Shown here in pieces: positions 46,026-57,391 of a stretch of DNA of 64,000 nt. A program made the translations under genes and the position numbers. The notes under the pieces were generated by a model. The model ran no database searches, had not been told where the DNA came from, and saw nothing but the letters and a program-made list of their open reading frames with translations. Each line of letters begins with the position of its first letter. Position 1 is the first letter of the stretch. Origin of the DNA: Vicia villosa (Eukaryota > Streptophyta > Magnoliopsida > Fabales > Fabaceae); the NCBI RefSeq assembly GCF_029867415.1, contig NC_081181.1, positions 122,031,183 to 122,095,182 of the forward strand, in the 5' to 3' direction.

Positions 46026-47743
46026 CCATTTGTAGCGGGGAAAATCTGACATCGAAGCCATGGGATTGACTCGAATCAATATTTCAGTGAAAGTCGCCAC
46101 CGCGCTTTTATTATTTCCAAAGGAAAAGGGAAAAGAACGAAAAAAACCAAAGTTTGTTTTTAAAACAAAAAGAAGAGATCTTGGGTACGGGTGTTGATTA
46201 TATGAGGGGAAGGTTTTAAGCACCCCTCATATCTGTGGTACTCCACAGGAACCTTTTTGAAAATCTGTGTCGTGTGTGTGCTAAAAAAGAGTTTGTTTTA
46301 TTTTTAAAATAAGCTCGGCAAAGCGTTAAGCTTTGGGCCTACATACCTCCTCGGTGCAATGGAGAAGTCAGAGCTAATGTAGTTCCGCTTTTTGGAAAAA
46401 CGTTTTAAAAACGAATAAACACTTTGCTGTTGTTAGAGAGAAATACTCAGCCATTGATCTTGAGCATGAGAACAAACAAGTTCTTTGCATCGCAAATGAA
46501 AGAAGGGCTCCAACTCGGATAAAATCAACGAGTATGCCACTAGCTCTCTCACGCGGAAAAGATCTTATTATTATCAATCAATTTCAAAATCGTGGGGTAT
46601 AACCACTCGTTTCGACAATTAACGGTGTCTAAACTTTTGAAGAAAAGCCACTAAGGGCGAAAGACATTTTTTGAGAAAAGGTTTTGAAAAGGTTTGCAAA
46701 CATAAGAATATTTTGGAAAAAGGGAGAAGATTTTGAAAATCTAAGAAGTAGGAGGAGATGAAGAGGCTAACCTAGTGCATAAAATAAAAGCTAAGGAAAG
46801 AAACGGTCTAACCAAATAAGAAGCCAACACTTGACATTAAGAGTCAATGTAGTTTTCCCATCCTTTGGATTTATCAATACCAACACATTAACACTTGGGG
46901 ATCCAGATGAACTTATTGTCTTAGCACCACTTTTCATTAAGCACATTAAGATTCTGACGAAAATCGGGCAGAGTAACGGCTGTTTTCGGGTAAAATCCTT
47001 ATATCAATGCCTTGGAATTAACCATCAAGGGCTTTCAAGGAAATACCTGCACACATAAACATACAACAGAACAATGCCAGACAGACAGAACAATCACAGG
47101 ATAGCAATAGAATGAGTCCAGAGGTACTAGGTCCATAAGTCCGAATCTCCAAAGCGCTAGGGATAGTAACCGATAGTCCAAAGAGAGCCTTATGTGTTTT
47201 TTAGATTTTGGTTATTTATTAGTGTTTTAGCGAAAGAGTAAAGTATGGTCCAAGTGGACAAAAGAAAAATAACGGAAACATAAACATATGTCCAAGTGGA
47301 CAAAGAGAAAATAGCGGAATTATAAACGTCCAAATGGACAAAGAGAAAATGGCGGAAAGTAAATATGATGAAATGATAAAGTAAAGCGATAAGGCGAGAA
47401 ATATAAAGAGCGGTAATATAAAGAGCGGTATAGTGAAGGTGCGGAAATTAAAGTTAGTTGTTAAATGTTAAAGATAACCATCTTGAAACTTGTCAAGTAT
47501 GTTATCAAAGTTAGTAGGAAGATCTATGGTAAGTGAATGATGTACTCGGATTTAAAGTCAATGGGGCTTATCAGAAGCTTGATAAAATCATAGCGACTAC
47601 ACGATAAAAACCTCCACAAGTCTTAAATCAACCGCATACAATTCTCTTCCATGTTTGATCTTTTATCGAGTCGGGACAAATGTAGGAGAACTCTCCATGT
47701 ATCAAGATCATCAATCAAAGAAATAAGAAGGAGAAGAAGAAAT

Positions 47744-48124
47744 GATCTAGCCTTTATCAAGAATCCATAGAATTCTCAAGATATTAAGACTTTCATCGAT
47801 CAAAAGCAAATAAGATGAAAAGATAATAAGGAAAACAAATTGATCTAGTCTTCATCAAGAATCCATAGAATTCTCAAGATGTTAAGACTTTCATTGATCA
47901 AAGAAAACAAGATGAAAAAGATAAGAATAGAAACAAATTGATCTAGTCTTTATCAAGAATCCATAGAATTCTCAAGATGTTAAGACTTTCATCGATCAAA
48001 AGCAAATAAGATGAAAAGATAATAAGGAAAACAAATTGATCTAGTCTTTATCAAGAATCCATAGAATTCTCAAGATGTTAAGACTTTCATCGATCAAAAG
48101 AAAGATAAGATGAAAATAAGAATG
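47744..48124. repeat. 98-bp tandem repeat in the 3' LTR
   Basis: Units begin GATCTAGTCTTTATCAAGAA at 47744, 47842, 47940 and 48038, exactly 98 bp apart; the last unit is slightly altered. The same array is in the other LTR from 55627. Confidence 0.95.
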
Positions 48125-48295
48125 AAAACACAAAAGATAATCAACTCACACTATCATTAATATCATTCATCTAATATTATGGATTAGGTCATTTCAAACC
48201 TATCAACATCCTAGATCCAATGATATTAATGAAGTGGAGGAAGTAGGAAACCAAAACAAGCATAAAAAAGGCAAAAAACCACATTCTGCCAGCAG

Positions 48296-49272
48296 GAAAT
48301 CGATTTCATGCAGAGGGAAATCGATTTCCATAAGGCAGTTTTCAAAAAAAACAAGTTACGTACAGCATGAAATCGATTTGAGCCTTAAGGAAATCGATTT
48401 GACCAGTGCAAATTTCAGCAAAAACAACATTTAAAGGCATAAAACTTGACTTAAGCAAACATACAAACACCTTATGATCACATATCAATTGGAGCATGAA
48501 TTTTCCATCAAATCACCATCAAATAGCACCAATATAGCATCAAAGATGCATCACACACAAGCAACAAAGATCTACATACAAAAAGGATGAAGAAAATTAC
48601 CAAATCTTGAACAAAACTTAGATCTACTTCAAGAATCACCAACACAAATCTTGATCTCTCAACAATTGAAGAAAAAAGAGTGAAATAGATGGTGGTTTAG
48701 CTCAAAGTTTGTGAGGTTCAAGATGTGACTCACAAACTTTATGAAAGAACAAAGAGCTTTGGTGAATTTGGTAGGGATGAGGAGAGAAATTGCAAGGGGT
48801 TTTTTGGCTCTCAAAAGCTTGAGAAATGAGAGAGTAGTGGGCTCTATTTATAGGATGAGAGCAAGAGTAGTGGTAGTTTGGTCTTTTTGCATTTGGAAAT
48901 TAGCTTGTGTTTAATTGGTGATTAAAGTGGCAATTAAATGGTAAAAAGTGGTAAAATGGGGTTTAAGTGGGTTTAATGAAGGGATTAATTTTGATGAGGT
49001 GGAAAATTGGTAAAATGATCAAAAATAATCAAAGAAAAAGGTGCCAAAATGATGTCAAGCTTCCCTCCTTATATTTTTGAATTTTGCCTTAAGGAAATCG
49101 ATTTCCCCAGGAGTGAAATCGATTTCACTCTGTTCCAGAAGAGAATTTGGCGCAAAATACACTAGGGAAATCGATTTACCCAGGAGGGAAATCGATTTCA
49201 TGCTGTCCAGAATGTGACTTTGTTGAAGATTGCTGCAGGGAAATCGATTTACCCAGTAGGGAAATCGATTTC
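48296..49272. repeat. five pairs of GAAATCGATTTC palindromes, 3' LTR
   Basis: 12-bp palindromes or near-palindromes start at 48296/48317, 48369/48390, 49094/49115, 49167/49188 and 49240/49261. Each pair is spaced exactly 21 bp start to start. Two pairs lie downstream and three upstream of the TATA box at 48844-48854 (minus-strand sense). The function is unknown. Confidence 0.92.
48844..48854 (-). promoter_or_regulatory. TATA box, 3' LTR
   Basis: CCTATAAATAG on the minus strand, identical to the box in the solo LTR at 21105-21115. Confidence 0.75.
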
Positions 49273-49515
49273 ATCAGTCCAAAACATGAAAAATGCCTTG
49301 TTTATTGCATGTCTTGGCTTGGTACCTACAAAACAAGAGCCTACAAAGAAATAAAGCAATGTTTTTGGTATTTGGGTTAGTATAAAACAAATAAAAAGCT
49401 AGAAATGCTCGATGGTTCCCCTCAAAGGAAAAATGATACCTCAAGGTTGTGATCTTGATTGATGATTGAAATGCAAATGATGTATGATCTTAGGGTCAAA
49501 AATTGGGGTATGACA

Positions 49516-49528
49516 GATGCCCCTATTT
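49516..49528 (-). other. polypurine tract of the non-autonomous element
   Basis: AAATAGGGGCATC on the minus strand directly before TGTCATACCCC. Confidence 0.9.
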
Positions 49529-49839
49529 AAGTTTCTTCTTTCCGGAGATGTGAGGGTTAAAATCCTCAGCTCGACGTAATTGAAGAGACTTAAATATAAA
49601 ATACACAATTTTTGAACCTAAGGTATAATGCGATGCTAATGGATGCATCAAGTATGCTTATGAAAATAGAGGGGGAATATAATGCCACTGGGGGGAACAA
49701 AAGGAATGAGCGATAGACTCGAATGAAAGGAGTGGCTAGGGAAACAAGATACTACTGGTTATCCGTCAGGGTGACAAGAAATATCCAGCAATACTTAGAA
49801 AGGGAGGGATAAAACCCAAGTTAGAAGTGTAGTAAGAAC

Positions 49840-50790
49840 GTCTAAGAGTGGCATTAGACGATGAAAATCAACAGAGATATTCAAAAGTGGCATTGAATGA
49901 ACTCTGGAACACAAACATATTGGGTAGAAACGTCTAAAAGTGGCATTAGACGACACCAACCATCAGAGACATTCAAGAGTGGCATTGAATGAATCTGAAA
50001 AAGGGCCCAAACTCTGAGGAAACAGCGGAGACATCCAATAGTTGTTTTGGATGGAAGGAGACCAACAAGATTCAATAGTGGCTTTGAATGCAAAAGGAGA
50101 CCTACAAACCCGAAGATACGACAGAGACGTTCAACAGTAGCTTTGAACAAAAGGAATCCAAACTCTGGAAAACATCGGGAACAATCCAATAGTAGCTTTA
50201 GACAAAAATGGAAACCAAAGAGATTCAATAGTGGCTTTGAATGCAAAATGGAAACCTGAACCCGGAAATACATCAGAGACGTTCAACAGTAGCTTTGAAC
50301 AAAATGGAAACCAATTCGAAAAATTGAGTAGTCATCCAAGAGTGGCATTAGATGGAAAGGAAAACAACCTGAGAACATCCACGAGTGGCTTTGGACGAAA
50401 GGAAAGTTAACCAAGCTCGAAGATATTGGGGTCATCCAATAGTAGCTTTGGACGAAAAGAAACCAGGGAGATTCAATAGTGGCTTTGAATACACAAAGGA
50501 ATCTTGTTTGAAAAACCTGAGTAGCCATCCAGGAGTGGCAATGGATGGAAAACAAACTCAATAAACATCCAATAGTGGCTTTGGACAAAAAGAATGTTAT
50601 TCCAGCTCAAAGACATGAACGTCATTCAATAGTAGCTTTGAAGGAGGTGAGAAACATTTTAATGGGGATTGTGACATCCAATAGTGGCTTTGGATAAAAA
50701 GTGAGAAACGACATGTCCAAGAGTAGCATTGGACAGAGAGAAAAGTTTACACATCCAAGAGTAGCATTGGACGGAAATAGAAACAGGAAG
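49840..50790. repeat. variable tandem array in the 3' UTR of the non-autonomous element
   Basis: About twenty units carry ATTCAATAGTGGCTTTGAAT, or ATCCAAGAGTGGCATTGGAC-type variants, separated by 20-50 bp. Open frames here on the minus strand are repeat artefacts. This is the same hypervariable 3' UTR position as the minisatellite at 15640-16335, but with an unrelated sequence. Confidence 0.88.
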
Positions 50791-53700
50791 ACGAACATCT
50801 ACTTTGGTATGTGCCAAGTAAGTTGGACTTAGATCTCAAGGTAAAATGTTGATAACAACAGGACCTCGGAGAATGTAAATGAGTATGAAATTTGTTTCAA
50901 TGCGTGATGTTGAATTTTTCTATGCATGATATATGATCAATGCAATGCAATTGTTTGTGACAACTGAGGGAGACTCTTTTGTGAGGCACGATAGGAACTC
51001 TGATTCCTCAACACGGGAACTCTGCCAATTCTGCTTACGAAGAAGATGCTTGGACATACTTCTATTACACTGGTAACTGTATCAAATCGATGATCCTTTG
51101 AGAAGGGCTGATAAAACTGCTTGGGGATTGCTGAAGAAGATTGCCCCTGATTCACTAATTGTTGCAAGTTAACTGATCATGGCTTCAGTTCTTGAAATGC
51201 ATGTTGGGATGGCTTGCCCCAGTACAAGTATTGAAATGATATTCTGATTAACAAATCTTGAATGAACATCTGAACAACCGGATCTTGAAGTAACGTGCCC
51301 CTGATAGGATCACTGATCAAGTTTCTCGACTGTTTGAACTTCCTGAAAGGTGAGTGCTTACTTGCAAATAAAATGTTCATTCAAGAATGGTAATTTTAAT
51401 GCAATGCTCAAAGAATATTTTTGAAATCAAAATCATTTTTGGAAAGATGTTATTGATGTAAAGCAAATGGAATCACTGGTCAAAACATAAAGGTTAAGAC
51501 ATTCAAAAGCAAAGATATGGTATCAAAACAAAAGATTGGAAAATCACATGGGAGTCAGCTTACGCAACCTTGTTGTAGTATGCTTTCAAACAAACCTTGC
51601 TTCAATTAGGTCTTTTAAAGGTTGTAACGTGGCCAGGTTCACGGTTTAAGAAACAAAGGATATAAGGCTCAAAATTTGGTTGTACCCACCCCCTTCGTGA
51701 TGATCTCCAGTCCTAAAACTCAGTTAATTCAGCTTATGCATTCAGGTTCCAAGAGGCTTCCGGAATTGCACCTTTGTAATGATCATAGCTCACAAGAAAA
51801 GAGAACTTTTGAGATGGCAGTCATTTCTTCCTTTTGGTAGTCACAACATTGTGTTGTTCAGGAATTTATTGACTTCTCTTTTTCATCTTTTCTTTTTATA
51901 TATCCCTAACTTTTGCCTGAACTGTTTATTTTTGAACTTACAGTCAGCGGGATGCCTTGATTCTTGCCTAAGTCGTTTTTGGTTTTGACTTAGCAGGCTT
52001 TTCTTTGTATATATATATATATATATATTTTTTTTTGATACATTTTTTGAAAGATAGTGACTGCCTTGCTTAATGATTGATGAACCATCATTGGCTTTTG
52101 ATTGGCATCTCCAACATTTCTTTGATGTATGCGGAGGAGCGCTTGTGATTGAAACCTTTGTGGAAAGGTGTACTGAATGATTCTCTTAAAATAGAATGCA
52201 CAGCCAAATTAACTGAGAACTACCCTGCCCCATGTTTAAAATGTGGGTTTTTTCGTACAGAAAGAAACTCCTACTTCGAAGGCTCAGAGGGGTTGACAAG
52301 GGATTAACTTCCTTATTTCTCCAGTGTTTGGGAATTGAAACAATGCCTGTACATCATCAGCAGAGTTTTATTCGAAAGCATACAGTTCAACAACTTGGGT
52401 ATTTCGTTGTCATCATCCTCCCTCCAATCTTTGCATAAAACACAAGTTTGATAGAGAAAGCAAATGGAAGAAAAAGTTTTGTAAAATAAGGTATAAATAT
52501 AAACACAGTGGATGTTAATGAATTCAAAATATGCAATGCTCATTTCATTAAAATCACCATTCAGAAACAAACAAAGTCTAAAAGTAAACCACACAATAAA
52601 GGAAATACAAACAGTACAGAAACAAGGCCTAGTGACTAATCAGCAACAAAGATGAGCTATCTTGTCTGAAACACTTGGCTTTAGGAAAATTGGGCTTTGA
52701 CTTATCTTCAGCCACTTTGATCTGGCAAAGGATTAGTGACGACATTAGGACCCATATCCTTGAAAGAGAGCATCTTTGATCTTACCAACTCTTGGTCTTG
52801 TTGAAGTTATTCCATACTCTTCAGATACATGCTTCTAGTTCAATGTGTCGAGGAATCAGCTTGACGGTAGACAGACAAACTCTGAAGATGGAGACAGACA
52901 AGGATAAGTTTTCTGGACAACCTGGATGTATGTATGCAAATGATGCAATTGTTGTTTTTTTGTTTTTTTTTTTTTTTTAATTTATTTGATTCTCAAGGAA
53001 TTCAAGTTATTAATTTGTAAACATCAAAACATGAAGGAAGTAAATCCTATATTGGATCAAAGCTTTGATCAAGTTATCATCAAGATCAATCATCCATTTT
53101 GGTGGATTAGAGTTTTCACCCCATCAACACCCAAGATCCATTGAGTTTGATGAAACTTATGATGTTTACAAAGAAAGACCTATGAGTTCCTTGGAAATCA
53201 AATGAATGCATGGATGCATGGTTTATGCATCAATCACAATCAAGATCACACATGGTCGCACAAACAGAGTTCAAAGGTTCGACGTCACGAGCATGGAGTC
53301 AAGGTTAAGAACCACCCACAAAGGTATGTACTAGGGAATTTTGTACCTGCCAAACGGGTTCTACAAAGGTTCCCAGAGTTTTCAATCTTCTATCGGATAT
53401 TACCGGCACGCACAATTGCTCATGGGCGCCAATAATATGCCTAAAAAGACCTCGTCTGAGCGTAGTATCGCATGACAACAAGCTCAAATTGGTACTTGAT
53501 CTTGTTTCTGCACTACATCCTAAAAAGGCTTAGATTGGTTACAAGGGGTTCTAGGTCATTCAGCTTCTACGGACACTCACTATTGAAAGTAATAGCGTTA
53601 TCACGATGGTTCGTAACAACCTCTACTACCTTCCATGAGGCCTCCACTGATTGGGGTTCCACCATATGATGCTCATGTTAAGGATTGCTCCTGACATGCA

Positions 53701-53889
53701 ACTATTGGTCTTACCACCTCCTATCTCAAGTTACTCACAAAAGTTCGGGTTAGAACTTTATCTCATCACAGAGGAACCATCGAGCACCAAAAAGAAAAAA
53801 AAGAAGATAAACAAACAAAGCACACAACAATATATACAGATAAAAACACACAGATAAACAAAAATAGGCTTAACACACTTAAAACTGAT

Positions 53890-53907
53890 TCCCCAGCAGA
53901 GTCGCCA
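53890..53907 (-). other. primer-binding site of the non-autonomous element
   Basis: TGGCGACTCTGCTGGGGA on the minus strand, identical to the Ogre site at 33560-33577, lies six bases (GAAAAA) after the LTR end. Confidence 0.93.
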
Positions 53908-56178
53908 TTTTTCTGTAGCGGGGAAAATCTGACATCGAAGCCATGGGATTGACTCGAATCAATATTTCAGTGAAAGTCGCCACCGCGCTTTTATTATTTC
54001 CAAAGGAAAAGGGAAAAGAACGAAAAAAACCAAAGTTTGTTTTTAAAACAAAAAGAAGAGATCTTGGGTACGGGTGTTGATTATATGAGGGGAAGGTTTT
54101 AAGCACCCCTCATATCTGTGGTACTCCACAGGAACCTTTTTGAAAATCTGTGTCGTGTGTGTGCTAAAAAAGAGTTTGTTTTATTTTTAAAATAAGCTCG
54201 GCAAAGCGTTAAGCTTTGGGCCTACATACCTCCTCGGTGCAATGGAGAAGTCAGAGCTAATGTAGTTCCGCTTTTTGGAAAAACGTTTTAAAAACGAATA
54301 AACACTTTGCTGTTGTTAGAGAGAAATACTCAGCCATTGATCTTGAGCATGAGAACAAACAAGTTCTTTGCATCGCAAATGAAAGAAGGGCTCCAACTCG
54401 GATAAAATCAACGAGTATGCCACTAGCTCTCTCACGCGGAAAAGATCTTATTATTATCAATCAATTTCAAAATCGTGGGGTATAACCACTCGTTTCGACA
54501 ATTAACGGTGTCTAAACTTTTTAAGAAAAGCCACTAAGGGCGAAAGACATTTTTTGAGAAAAGGTTTTGAAAAGGTTTGCAAACATAAGAATATTTTGGA
54601 AAAAGGGAGAAGATTTTGAAAATCTAAGAAGTAGGAGGAGATGAAGAGGCTAACCTAGTGCATAAAATAAAAGCTAAGGAAAGAAACGGTCTAACCAAAT
54701 AAGAAGCCAACACTTGACATTAAGAGTCAATGTAGTTTTCCCATCCTTTGGATTTATCAATACCAACACATTAACACTTGGGGATCCAGATGAACTTATT
54801 GTCTTAGCACCACTTTTCATTAAGCACATTAAGATTCTGACGAAAATCGGGCAGAGTAACGGCTGTTTTCGGGTAAAATCCTTATATCAATGCCTTGGAA
54901 TTAACCATCAAGGGCTTTCAAGGAAATACCTGCACACATAAACATACAACAGAACAATGCCAGACAGACAGAACAATCACAGGATAGCAATAGAATGAGT
55001 CCAGAGGTACTAGGTCCATAAGTCCGAATCTCCAAAGCGCTAGGGATAGTAACCGATAGTCCAAAGAGAGCCTTATGTGTTTTTTAGATTTTGGTTATTT
55101 ATTAGTGTTTTAGCGAAAGAGTAAAGTATGGTCCAAGTGGACAAAAGAAAAATAACGGAAACATAAACATATGTCCAAGTGGACAAAGAGAAAATAGCGG
55201 AATTATAAACGTCCAAATGGACAAAGAGAAAATGGCGGAAAGTAAATATGATGAAATGATAAAGTAAAGCGATAAGGCGAGAAATATAAAGAGCGGTAAT
55301 ATAAAGAGCGGTATAGTGAAGGTGCGGAAATTAAAGTTAGTTGTTAAATGTTAAAGATAACCATCTTGAAACTTGTCAAGTATGTTATCAAAGTTAGTAG
55401 GAAGATCTATGGTAAGTGAATGATGTACTCGGATTTAAAGTCAATGGGGCTTATCAGAAGCTTGATAAAATCATAGCGACTACACGATAAAAACCTCCAC
55501 AAGTCTTAAATCAACCGCATACAATTCTCTTCCATGTTTGATCTTTTATCGAGTCGGGACAAATGTAGGAGAACTCTCCATGTATCAAGATCATCAATCA
55601 AAGAAATAAGAAGGAGAAGAAGAAATGATCTAGCCTTTATCAAGAATCCATAGAATTCTCAAGATATTAAGACTTTCATCGATCAAAAGCAAATAAGATG
55701 AAAAGATAATAAGGAAAACAAATTGATCTAGTCTTCATCAAGAATCCATAGAATTCTCAAGATGTTAAGACTTTCATTGATCAAAGAAAACAAGATGAAA
55801 AAGATAAGAATAGAAACAAATTGATCTAGTCTTTATCAAGAATCCATAGAATTCTCAAGATGTTAAGACTTTCATCGATCAAAAGCAAATAAGATGAAAA
55901 GATAATAAGGAAAACAAATTGATCTAGTCTTTATCAAGAATCCATAGAATTCTCAAGATGTTAAGACTTTCATCGATCAAAAGAAAGATAAGATGAAAAT
56001 AAGAATGAAAACACAAAAGATAATCAACTCACACTATCATTAATATCATTCATCTAATATGATGGATTAGGTCATTTCAAACCTATCAACATCCTAGATC
56101 CAATGATATTAATGAAGTGGAGGAAGTAGGAAACCAAAACAAGCATAAAAAAGGCAAAAAACCACATTCTGCCAGCAG

Positions 56179-57143
56179 GAAATCGATTTCATGCAGAGGG
56201 AAATCGATTTCCATAAGGCAGTTTTCAAAAAAAAACAAGTTACGTACAGCATGAAATCGATTTGAGCCTTAAGGAAATCGATTTGACCAGTGCAAATTTC
56301 AGCAAAAACAACATTTAAAGGCATAAAACTTGACTTAAGCAAACATACAAACACCTTATGATCACATATCAATTGGAGCACGAATTTTCCATCAAATCAC
56401 CATCAAATAGCACCAATATAGCATCAAAGATGCATCACACACAAGCAACAAAGATCTACATCATGATATACAAAAAGGATGAAGAAAATTACCAAATCTT
56501 GAACAAAACTTAGATCTACTTCAAGAATCACCAACACAAATCTTGATCTCTCAACAATTGAAGAAAAAAGAGTGAAATAGATGGTGGTTTAGCTCAAAGT
56601 TTGTGAGGTTCAAGATGTGACTCACAAACTTTATGAAAGAACAAAGAGCTTTGGTGAATTTGGTAGGGATGAGGAGAGAAATTGCAAGGGGTTTTTTGGC
56701 TCTCAAAAGCTTGAGAAATGAGAGAGTAGTGGGCTCTATTTATAGGATGAGAGCAAGAGTAGTGGTAGTTTGGTCTTTTTGCATTTGGAAATTAGCTTGT
56801 GTTTAATTGGTGATTAAAGTGGCAATTAAATGGTAAAAAGTGGTAAAATGGGGTTTAAGTGGGTTTAATGAAGGGATTAATTTTGATGAGGTGGAAAATT
56901 GGTAAAATGATCAAAAATAATCAAAGAAAAAGGTGCCAAAATGATGTCAAGCTTCCCTCCTTATATTTTTGAATTTTGCCTTAAGGAAATCGATTTCCCC
57001 AGGAGTGAAATCGATTTCACTCTGTTCCAGAAGAGAATTTGGCGCAAAATACACTAGGGAAATCGATTTACCCAGGAGGGAAATCGATTTCATGCTGTCC
57101 AGAATGTGATTTTGTTGAAGATTGCTGCAGGGAAATCGATTTC
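56179..57143. repeat. GAAATCGATTTC palindromes, 5' LTR
   Basis: Sites start at 56179/56200, 56253/56274, 56986/57007, 57059/57080 and a single site at 57132. The last pair has been reduced to one by deletion of exactly 21 bp. Confidence 0.92.
56736..56746 (-). promoter_or_regulatory. TATA box, 5' LTR
   Basis: CCTATAAATAG on the minus strand. This is the copy that would drive the element's own transcript. Confidence 0.75.
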
Positions 57144-57391
57144 ATCAGTCCAAAACATGAAAAATGCCTTGTTTATTGCATGTCTTGGCTTGGTACCTAC
57201 AAAACAAGAGCCTACAAAGAAATAAAGCAATGTTTTTGGTATTTGGGTTAGTATAAAACAAATAAAAAGCTAGAAATGCTCGATGGTTCCCCTCAAAGGA
57301 AAAATGATACCTCAAGGTTGTGATCTTGATTGATGATTGAAATGCAAATGATGTATGATCTTAGGGTCAAAAATTGGGGTATGACACCATT

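Larger units (their letters stand above)
46031..49515 (-). repeat. 3' LTR of the non-autonomous element
   Basis: 3485 bp, edges TGTAGCGGGG and GGGGTATGACA. It contains a 98-bp tandem array, five palindrome pairs and a TATA box at 48844-48854. Confidence 0.95.
49516..53889 (-). other. noncoding interior of the non-autonomous element
   Basis: No domain of gag, protease, reverse transcriptase or integrase can be read on either strand. 49840-50790 is a tandem array (listed separately). 51895-51995 contains CCCTAACTTTTGCCTGAAC and CCTAAGTCG...GACTTAGCAGG phrases that match the Ogre 3' UTR near 23340-23450. 52010-52040 and 52960-52980 are short TA and T runs. 53310-53700 resembles the Ogre 5' leader in composition only. 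Confidence 0.8.
46031..57386 (-). mobile_element. complete non-autonomous Ogre-like element
   Basis: The target duplication CCATT lies at 46026-46030 and 57387-57391. On the minus strand: 5' LTR 57386-53914, spacer, primer-binding site 53907-53890, an internal region of about 4.4 kb, polypurine tract and 3' LTR 49515-46031. The LTRs differ by about four substitutions and three indels (8, 1 and 21 bp), so insertion was very recent. The interior has no gag, pol or ORF1; the longest frame is 130 codons and consists of repeats. It retains 3' UTR phrases of the Ogre at 14-38 kb, suggesting that it descends from such an element and is moved by Ogre proteins. Confidence 0.93.
53914..57386 (-). repeat. 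5' LTR of the non-autonomous element
   Basis: 3473 bp. Compared with the 3' LTR it has one extra A near 56230, an 8-bp insertion near 56460 and a 21-bp deletion at about 57143. Otherwise it is almost identical. Confidence 0.95.

Noticed and set aside
46374..47058. Duplicated 67- and 75-codon frames, also at 54257-54941
   Set aside because: They recur only because the two LTRs are near-identical; they show no similarity to proteins that I know and sit in noncoding LTR sequence.
49840..50790. Possible CRISPR-like repeat-spacer structure
   Set aside because: The repeats are degenerate, intervals vary, and the context is a plant retrotransposon 3' UTR; no cas genes exist here.
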